DNA of 64,000 nucleotides from Lineus longissimus (taxonomy: Eukaryota > Nemertea > Pilidiophora > Heteronemertea > Lineidae), in assembly GCF_910592395.1 (NCBI RefSeq), contig NC_088308.1, positions 7,765,001 to 7,829,000 on the forward strand, given 5' to 3'. The position numbers and the translations under genes were made by a program. A model generated the notes under the pieces. The model saw only the letters and a list, made by a program, of their open reading frames with translations. It was not told the origin of the DNA and made no database searches. Within the stretch, counting starts at the first letter, position 1. Every line of letters starts with the position of its first letter. Below, piece after piece: positions 62,301 through 64,000 of this stretch.

Positions 62301-63586
62301 GGATACATATCAATATCATGCATGAATCAGTCAGGTCAGAATGAAAGGTATCAAACTTTAAGTTAAAACAAAGCTGAGTGTACTGCAGTGTGAAACTGCA
62401 TGAAAAAAATCTATATTTCTGGTAAAGGAAAGTGCATCAGATAAGATAAAAAGAAAAGATGAGACCAAAAACTTTGCATAAGAAAATTTCTAGGTTATTA
62501 ACTAGGCCATAAAGTATACACGATAGCCCTAAATTGTCTGACAACTGGGTCATCGTTATGGAACATTTATTTAGCCTACTTATTACACAAATGAAATACT
62601 AATTGTTTTGTAAGCTTTTGTAATAAGGCTGGCTGTACTCTTGGCAAATCTACCAAGTACCATCTCAGATCTGACAACTTGGCTTTTTTTTTCATATCCA
62701 AAAAAAGACAAGAAAAACTTTTCATTTGTAAAAGTAAGAAATCCTAGAACAATTTTGTTGTTTCTCTTTTAAGATAAAAATTGGATGCTGGCAATGGAGC
62801 CGGATTGGCACCAGTTGGCCGGCCAGCCTGACATAGTTCCAGAGCCAGGGGTGGCGGCCACATGGACATGGTTGGCAAGGTGCATCCACTATTATTAATG
62901 CTAGGGCATAACGGTAGGCTAATGCCGCAGGCGTATGGGTTGATGACAAGACCAACGACGTGCTTCATTTACTGTAGAGTCACTCAGTCAGACGCAGCAA
63001 TTTCACTCGTCAATATGCCGCCACCGCTGCATGCCATACGAACCATGAAGATGATGATGTCCATGACCATTACGATGCCCTATGGATATGCACCCCCATA
63101 CGGCGGAGTACGGGTAAGCTACCAGATTTTATTCACTGCAACTGCAACTCACAAGTGGCAAGCGCAAGTGTAACAAAGGCAAAGACGATGCTACTATGGC
63201 AACGATAACTGGCATTGGATCAATTGATGATCCTTTTGTCGATATCAAACCCTAGGACCTGAGGCTGCAATTTCTAAGTAAGTTATGGTGGCTTTGTAGG
63301 CTACATAATTTTGCAACACACTGTATACAATGCACTGCGACATGCATGGATGTACAGAAAACACCGGTCTGACCGGTCGGCGTCGTTGGTTGCAAATTCT
63401 TGGGACCCAAAAGTCTGCAGAGCATCGGATTTAAGAACTTACCAGATACTGTGGGTACTTAAACATCCACGTCATATCACAGCCATTCTCTTCATAATTC
63501 GTAAAAATATCGACAAGCCCCGTGGTGATGATACAAAGCCATATTATCGTAGGCAAAAATCGCAACACGGACCCAACACCAGCCAT
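26336..63586 (-). CDS. PGAP1: GPI inositol-deacylase (post-GPI attachment to proteins 1)
   Basis: One 37-kb gene of 24 coding exons gives 919 aa (human 922). PGAP1 is a multi-pass ER membrane lipase that removes the acyl chain from inositol of GPI anchors, allowing ER exit of GPI-anchored proteins. Exons (high to low): 63586-63443, 62145-62075, 61768-61748, 61500-61436, 61007-60919, 60368-60326, 60081-59990, 59580-59326, 58906-58874, 58540-58488, 58048-57817, 57448-57380, 57152-57103, 55178-55037, 54710-54497, 54323-54254, 53923-53776, 33758-33665, 32878-32785, 32444-32238, 31784-31652, 28038-27902, 27488-27387, 26537-26336. All introns are GT-AG and every phase closes. Exon 3 is a 21-bp microexon. 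The nucleophile motif VGHSMGG puts the serine at residue 174, the position reported for mammalian PGAP1. Intron 17 is 20 kb and holds a retrotransposon and a nested gene. The protein ends EKKTQ, a possible KKXX retrieval signal. Confidence 0.96.
26611..27047. repeat. 26-bp minisatellite in PGAP1 intron 23
   Basis: About 17 copies of GGCCCAAATGCCCCTGTATA plus AGCAAT run head to tail, with variants GTACAAACAGT and GCATAAGCAAT. The unit lacks stop codons in all three minus-strand frames, and 3 x 26 = 78 bp restores phase. The minus strand therefore shows three overlapping open frames with the same 26-residue peptide period. Exon 24 splices at 26537, outside the array. Confidence 0.95.
28283..28960 (-). 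mobile_element. Possible 3' end of a truncated non-LTR retrotransposon
   Basis: On the minus strand the sequence ends GTGAATAAAGCTATTATTAT followed by a short TTA repeat tail, a pattern typical of CR1/RTE-type LINE 3' ends. No reverse transcriptase frame remains, so only tail and 3' UTR-like sequence would be present. The upstream limit is a guess. It lies in PGAP1 intron 21. Confidence 0.3.
29579..29755. mobile_element. MITE, family A, complete copy
   Basis: The element is about 177 bp with ends CAGTAGAACCTCTCTATTAA and GGAGGTTCAACTG, flanked by TA on both sides (29577-29578 and 29756-29757). The centre is palindromic (CTGTCCTTTATAGAGAGATG). CAGT ends with TA duplication are typical of pogo/Tc1-mariner derivatives. 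Confidence 0.8.
29979..30152. mobile_element. MITE, family A, diverged copy
   Basis: The left end is CAGTGGAACATCTTTCAGAG and the internal GACCTCTGTAATCAGGACAC and GGTCCCAAGCGTGTTCG blocks match the family with many changes. It sits 128 bp upstream of the nested secreted-peptide start codon. Confidence 0.6.
30280..30822 (+). CDS. Small secreted cysteine-containing peptide, nested in PGAP1 intron 21
   Basis: Two coding exons, 30280-30334 and 30566-30822, join in phase to give 103 aa. The donor is GCAG|GTAAGT and the acceptor is AATTTCCAG. The first 20 residues are a textbook signal peptide (MVNQLIAVAIVMVVLATAAA), probably cut before DDYYEQG. The mature part of about 83 aa is tyrosine-rich and has four cysteines (EVCATL, LASCGRY, YLCSYY, ERCSA), enough for two disulfides. 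LVQTV occurs twice, each after an EP and followed by a cysteine within about ten residues, hinting at an internal duplication. An acceptor-like TCTATTGCAG at 30251-30260 suggests a 5' UTR intron, and AATAAA lies at 31066-31071. No family was recognised. It runs antisense to PGAP1 and is wholly intronic. A secreted effector, matrix or defence role is possible but unsupported. Confidence 0.72.
31066..31071 (+). terminator. Candidate poly(A) signal of the nested secreted-peptide gene
   Basis: This AATAAA lies 244 bp after the TAG at 30822 on the same strand, before the next PGAP1 exon at 31652. Confidence 0.5.
31815..32065. mobile_element. SINE-like repeat
   Basis: It contains GGTACCCATTTACTCCTGGG, then GTGGAGAGAAACCAGTAGGG and TGCCTGGCCCAAGGACACAA. 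This module resembles SINE-like repeats recalled from marine invertebrate genomes. A GGTACCCATTTATACACCTG block also occurs in the SINE at about 47160, so the two share a central module. It lies in PGAP1 intron 20. Boundaries are approximate. Confidence 0.5.
33155..33484. mobile_element. Possible decayed MITE with TTAA-like ends
   Basis: The left end TTTTAAAGTGATACTATGAT and the inverted right end TTTAAAGGGTAACTCGTGTC are imperfectly alike, with TTAA-like flanks. There is no coding content. This is a tentative call. Confidence 0.25.
33886..34220. mobile_element. piggyBac-like MITE with TTAA target duplication
   Basis: It has perfect 17-bp terminal inverted repeats, AGCGAACTGGAACCGCC at the left and its complement GGCGGTTCCAGTTCGCT at the right. 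TTAA flanks both ends (33882-33885 and 34221-34224). The 335-bp interior has no transposase. It lies in PGAP1 intron 17, 128 bp upstream of exon 18 in gene order. Confidence 0.75.
34559..34773. mobile_element. Small foldback element
   Basis: The outer ends AAGGTAGAAT and ATTCTACCTT are inverted. Inside, AATTGTAGCCCCTGC is inverted as GCAGGGGCTACAATT and then repeated directly as CGGGGCTACAATTA. An (ATT)n tract lies in the middle. Confidence 0.45.
35002..35161. mobile_element. MITE, family A copy next to the BEL element
   Basis: The left end is CAGTTGAACCTCTCTATTAA and the right end is GGGAGGTCCACTG. The centre has AAGTGCTGTCCTTAATAGAG. It ends 97 bp before the 5' LTR of the BEL/Pao element. 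Confidence 0.7.
35259..35433 (+). repeat. 5' LTR of the BEL/Pao element
   Basis: This 175-bp repeat starts TGTTCAGGAGATATTG and ends CCTCAAGAACA. It is short for an LTR of this superfamily. Its sequence equals 42500-42674. Confidence 0.93.
35477..42082 (+). CDS. BEL/Pao gag-pol polyprotein (2201 aa)
   Basis: One uninterrupted frame. Order, with approximate residues: charged gag-like start with four imperfect copies of a GPGEIAMGENKPRGG-type repeat (262-345); DUF1759-like gag domain (540-690, from VSIPVFSGDLKSYESW); zinc-knuckle-like CYRCLANSNHRGVDC (804-835); aspartic protease with LDDGS (905-1010); reverse transcriptase (1180-1400) with TRIVFDASAKFEGVSLND and FMDD for the usual YMDD; RNase H (1500-1640, FSDASQDAYGAV, PRLELMGA, WSDSANV); integrase HHCC (HHEQANHAAG...CYKC, about 1836-1875) and DDE core (SVDFGGPY, SDNGTNF, GGVHEIMIKAA, about 1907-2025); DUF5641-like tail (2100-2195). 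The protease-RT-RNase H-integrase order and the DUF1759/DUF5641 ends fit BEL/Pao. Gag and pol are fused without stop or frameshift. Catalytic motifs appear intact, so the copy may be coding-competent. Confidence 0.95.
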   Translation: MAENSVETVNSVEETPDENQTAMTQIKSPIDSNLFPPASSSMCAGSGTEDDAARSHAQPAESSQQRLRPSGWYEKNLRKEKAGLKSAFTRARRQLTELISDSDTLFADSQFIQAATRKVDEAQERAMGNMSSLADLYASQNRFEDFDKVTAEMEKIEEEFADSQNAAEQYFAERREKSSSSRSTPSIIRNWDSLANVHRSQQFGSAIEMIEEHEESSRGLPEPEDRSKDVTTTEADRTPDKPDGRTLDDVGVQQPAVVIDHGEIAMGEITIGDKGPGEIAMGENKPRGGTGAASVEDKGPGEIAMGENKPRGGNAAAQVEDKGPGEIAMGVPAMDDSKPRGGNGSTLIGDQGRSDVATGTTAPPQQKKVGPAVRVVKQKQTTDEEARHRNRQVEGPKKVHFFSPAAPIDNRQVKPTRPPEPVAQNRLVAPTGNANVELSHSTQGAVPAVNCSQPSKDKSPLRFQGKQIDSIPAYSPNSYGANSQPTRMPNTIKADWSQPYNTIQHYGTGGQEPRYQQFTQDNNIGQPSMLEKDMWRQLKRVSIPVFSGDLKSYESWKAAFVACIDKAPATAEFKLLHLREHLRGEALKVIENLGHSATAYQAAKDRLDRKYGGYMRQVALHFEEIHNFRPIRPGKLKEDVEKFADLLDLTVINLKESGLYSDLDSRLLYSVLMKKMTEKMVAEYHRWLDDYQYKESIEVLHAWIIKEAQVRIVAHEAVRGFADGTGDDRKNGQSTDDDRRHRSDDNYKKKKSFFTSGSAGAAKPEFKRDCPLSSCQEQHGIWSCDKFKGLEIDKRWDMAKELKLCYRCLANSNHRGVDCKRSRVCGIEGCKETHNRLLHRSPLPKESLSATKGENKKEKRPAASGEKPRSQNYGSLTTTSDDKEESEYIALRTVPVIVKNGRKRLKINVLLDDGSTTTYINTEVAEELGLKGEVMKTTVSVLNGMVESFETTPVEVGLESLDKRIDMMITARTTDNVTGDMKAIDWRDYADKFEHLKDIAFPKHGKRETIDMLIGVDYPELHFSLKEVAGKNGGPIARKTRLGWTCVGCPQKEMKKERNFFVNRKNTVLEEINATMKQFWEIDSSGAKTENHGSSHMSLEDKAVCTVIQKEMVYKDNRYEVPLPWREGRPELPDNSQMAVQRLASMERRLLREPEVAKAYTATIKQYLEKNYVCKVPPAEEQPPSKWYLPHFPVVRPDKSTTKTRIVFDASAKFEGVSLNDTLHQGPKLQKDLVDVLLRFRKEPVALVGDIQQMYLQLEVEAKDRPFQRFLWRDLDTTRAPEEYEFNRVVFGINSSPFLAQFVAQEHAKRHRSIFPLASDTILKSTFMDDSMDSVLNDTEGVKLYHELDELWHKAGMYCRKWLSNSLTVLAEIPEEDRAAEISLDEGELPSTKTLGVLWQAKEDQFSFTATPVKDNFTLTKRTFLQKLAKVFDPMGFISPYIIRGKILMQEIWTTGVGWDDRNLGCLEQKAQCWFDDLRDLGLIKIPRCLRLDSTEKLLSIEVHAFSDASQDAYGAVLYERTTYEGGLIISHLIVSKTRVAPLAATSIPRLELMGATLALHLTMSVIAALQLPMQDVTFWSDSANVLWWIRGRSRQFKPFVAHRIGEIQTQTCPDQWKHVPTKMNPADILTRGAKVKELSDNTLWWNGPEFLLKDHSKWPEQNFGEDKSPSSERKKSSNGVFVTLQKEPQPQDKEKNKQDVDEGVAQDWRLNPERYSSWVRLTRVSAWVHRFVENCQQPVGQRRHGELDAEEIHNAEHQFIRQAQLETFPAEYKALQKNKALPVASRIQGLRPMIDQDGILRSNGRLEKAEFLAYDVRYPVILPRKSWVTTLIIRFHHEQANHAAGVNHILASLSAKYWIPAGREAIREFEKSCYKCRRRKAKAATQLMAPLPRVRLRLPLRAFVRTSVDFGGPYLTKQGRGRIRTKRYLCLFTCLLSRAVHLEMAFSLDTDSFLHCFNRMMNRRGVPLEMYSDNGTNFVSGERELRELVEQFDEDMIERHGAVRGIKWTFNPPLGPHFGGVHEIMIKAAKKATAAILGNADINDEELMTAFSGAEALLNSRPLTYQSADVNDDTPLTPNHLLHGQIGGEFAPAAADNVAYNPRKRWRHVQRLLKHFWGRWMKEWLPMLHPRSKWAQERKDIEVGDIVLVVNPDTNRGKWPLGRVVEVCLGGDGHVRVAKVQIGKHVMTRPITRLCPLECA
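42083..42485 (+). other. BEL/Pao 3' untranslated region with 44-bp repeats
   Basis: This non-coding stretch lies between the stop codon and the polypurine tract. From about 42151 to 42265 a 44-bp unit (TAGCTATTAGTATTAGCTAA then TTGCGCGAAATATATGGACA) occurs nearly three times, starting at 42157, 42201 and 42245, the last copy being diverged. Confidence 0.75.
42500..42674 (+). repeat. 3' LTR of the BEL/Pao element
   Basis: This is identical to the 5' LTR and is preceded directly by the polypurine tract. TATAT follows, matching the five bases before the 5' LTR. Confidence 0.93.
42680..45962. other. PGAP1 intron 17, no feature recognised
   Basis: AT-rich intronic sequence. No spliced gene, intact transposon or RNA gene was recognised. 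Frames of 60-96 codons in this stretch look random. Confidence 0.4.
45963..46280. mobile_element. MITE with AAGCCYGYAGCAYACTAGC ends
   Basis: The left end TAAAGCCTGCAGCATACTAG and the inverted right end TAAGCCCGTAGCACACTAGC match over about 26 bp with one indel. The 318-bp interior is more GC-rich than the surrounding intron and non-coding, with a degenerate internal copy of the end (CCGTAGCACACCTGGCTTC). TA-like duplication at both ends is plausible. Confidence 0.65.
47020..47297 (-). mobile_element. tRNA-derived SINE, second copy
   Basis: Read on the minus strand it has the same box B (GGTTCGATCC, complement at 47232-47241), the CACCCAGGTGTATAAATGGG block, GAGCAGCTCATCTG and an AGTTGATATCAG end as the copy at 6172-6445. 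Confidence 0.75.
47298..49042. other. PGAP1 intron 17, no feature recognised
   Basis: AT-rich sequence without a supported gene, RNA or transposon. Confidence 0.4.
49043..49415. repeat. Local direct duplication of about 150 bp
   Basis: AAGGCATACCAGTATGCAGAC occurs near 49057 and 49278. Each is followed by a TTTGGATTYGAATAAATRAG block, ACAGTAACTATGAATRTCCA and GCAAGCTGACATTTTC. The copies begin about 220 bp apart and are moderately diverged. Confidence 0.75.
50640..52597 (+). CDS. Uncharacterised protein nested in PGAP1 intron 17
   Basis: Two exons in phase, 50640-50755 and 51239-52597, give 487 aa from the ATG at 50651. Acceptors are TGTCTTTTCAG and CTATTTTTTAG and the donor is CCCG|GTAAGT. 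The frame stays open back to the first acceptor, so upstream exons may exist. The protein starts MLTSMQIKEEDEENWVKSSS, then has long serine/arginine-rich, low-complexity sequence. A more ordered C-terminal part follows (about residues 365-487): LPPELLILLEEHVDYPSEAV, KYDKSCKRKL, RMKAMLRYHMLVDE. No signal peptide, membrane helix or known domain was recognised. A 453-codon terminal exon with clean splice signals argues for a real gene. It runs opposite to PGAP1. The basic, serine-rich make-up fits a nuclear or cytoskeletal regulatory protein, which is a guess. Confidence 0.68.
53106..53283. mobile_element. MITE, family A, complete copy
   Basis: The element is 178 bp with CAGTAGAACCTCTCTATTAA at the left and GGGAGGTTCCACTG at the right. 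It carries the central AAGTGCTGTCCTTAATAGAG and AGTGTCCTTAATAGAGAGAT motifs. It lies in PGAP1 intron 17, about 490 bp from exon 17. Confidence 0.8.
55430..56440. repeat. Three-unit repeat element ending in a hairpin
   Basis: Units of about 300-316 bp start around GACCTCTGTGACCTTGA at 55465, 55781 and 56082. Each contains TGGTGGCAATCGGGCAAG- and GATCACCTGACTAAGGGGTA-type blocks and ends with AAACGTGCC. The last runs into a GACGACGGAC-rich tract (56355-56398) and a perfect 11-bp stem (AGCTCACCTCT, GCTA loop, AGAGGTGAGCT; 56413-56438), then AAAA. A hairpin near CTAA recalls a Helitron 3' end, though the spacing is not canonical. It lies in PGAP1 intron 13. Confidence 0.6.
58076..58390. repeat. 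Three-copy 105-bp tandem repeat beside PGAP1 exon 11
   Basis: AGGTACTATTATAACCCTGC recurs at 58081, 58186 and 58291 with almost no changes between copies. The array begins 28 bp upstream of the exon 11 acceptor, so it may contribute branch-point or pyrimidine sequence. The 111-codon minus-strand frame across it (58043-58378) is made by the repeat. Confidence 0.93.
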
Positions 63587-63976
63587 CTTGATTTAGTAGC
63601 GTCCGTATGCAAATGAGGAAAACAGTGACACGTGCGTTTTCCCCGCCGTATTGTCTTTATCTAAAAAAACTTTTTGTCCCGTCATGCCGCGGTAGATGGG
63701 CAAAAGAGTTCATTATTTCATCATCCTACCAAAAAACAATACTTTGTTTAGTATGTGCGAATCCATTACATGTTCATAGGTCGGGAAGCACCTAGTTTTC
63801 AGGTTTTCACCTGATTTTAAATTTGGTGGCAAAACAATCAGCTGACTTGTGTCACGTGCAGCAAACCCGGAAATGAATTGTCATTCCAATTACCAATCAG
63901 AGACCCTTTAAATTTTGGCAATTGAAGGCAATTGAAGGCTTGTCATGTTTCATTGTTGTCGTAAACCATAACTACA
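63587..63976. promoter_or_regulatory. PGAP1 promoter region, possibly bidirectional
   Basis: This is the region upstream of the PGAP1 ATG (63586, minus strand). Toward the far end are an E-box GTCACGTGCA (CACGTG at 63853-63858), an ETS-type CCGGAA at 63867-63872 and two CCAAT motifs (63886-63899). These are typical of TATA-less housekeeping promoters. An ATG on the plus strand follows at 63977. The binding roles are inferred. Confidence 0.4.
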
Positions 63977-64000
63977 ATGGAAGGAAGAAGTGGAGCGGTG
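63977..64000 (+). CDS. Possible start of a divergent gene cut by the window edge
   Basis: ATG in the context CTACAATGG opens a frame reading MEGRSGAV to the end of the window, just after the CCAAT/ETS/E-box cluster and pointing away from PGAP1. Only eight codons are visible, so no identity can be given. Confidence 0.3.

Larger units (their letters stand above)
53776..63586 (-). other. PGAP1: PGAP1 exons 1-17: N-terminal anchor, lipase and lumenal domains
   Basis: Exon 1 encodes a membrane anchor (about residues 8-28, LRFLPTIIWLCIITTGLVDI) and the conserved NGCDMTWMFKYPQY. Exons 3-4 carry the oxyanion-side GIPVLFIPGNAGSHKQ. Exon 5 has YHFNYFSVDFDE. Exons 7-8 join at GHSM|GG, so the catalytic motif is split by an intron. 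Exon 8 continues with TQASPHQAAVVPADF. Exon 10 has VPKAWVGTDHKCIVW, the conserved block around the likely catalytic histidine. Exons 11-17 code the large lumenal region, ending with DPNCRYKVEVALSLPEIFGQ. Order and spacing follow human PGAP1 throughout. Confidence 0.93.

Overview
This is eukaryotic nuclear DNA. The coding parts are short exons with GT-AG introns and consistent phases, and the rest is introns, dispersed transposons and tandem repeats. The protein set, the frequent ACATGTA-type words, tRNA-derived SINEs and an intact BEL/Pao retrotransposon suggest a marine invertebrate, probably a lophotrochozoan such as a mollusc, annelid or brachiopod. The taxon is an inference and amphioxus is not excluded. 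No bacterial operon, CRISPR array or rRNA gene was seen. All splice sites were read by eye and checked by reading-frame continuity, with no transcript data.

Layout. 0.2-2.3 kb (+): a small four-exon gene read as complex I subunit NDUFA3, with a 741-bp inverted-repeat MITE in intron 1. 3-8 kb: diverged tandem repeats and a SINE. 8.2-12.2 kb (-): diacylglycerol kinase epsilon, nine coding exons, 525 aa. 13.8-19.3 kb (+): splicing factor PRPF31, twelve exons, 489 aa. NDUFA3 and PRPF31 are also neighbours in human, on the same strand with one opposite-strand gene between them, so this looks like old microsynteny with a different gene in the middle. 19.3-26.3 kb: no convincing gene, but several tandem arrays. 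26.3-63.6 kb (-): one 37-kb gene, PGAP1 (ER GPI-inositol deacylase), rebuilt here as 24 coding exons giving 919 aa.

PGAP1 introns carry much of the interest. The 20-kb intron 17 holds a complete BEL/Pao element with two identical 175-bp LTRs, a 5-bp target duplication and one open 2201-codon gag-pol frame. It also holds several MITEs, a SINE and an unrecognised two-exon gene on the opposite strand. Intron 21 holds another opposite-strand gene, for a 103-aa cysteine-containing secreted peptide. Intron 23 holds a 26-bp minisatellite that is open in all three minus-strand frames and mimics genes. A possible divergent gene starts at the right edge, sharing an upstream region with PGAP1.

No new enzymatic system was found. 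The strongest leads are the two nested host genes, the apparently recent retrotransposon, a KKXX-type tail on PGAP1 and the conserved NDUFA3-PRPF31 neighbourhood.
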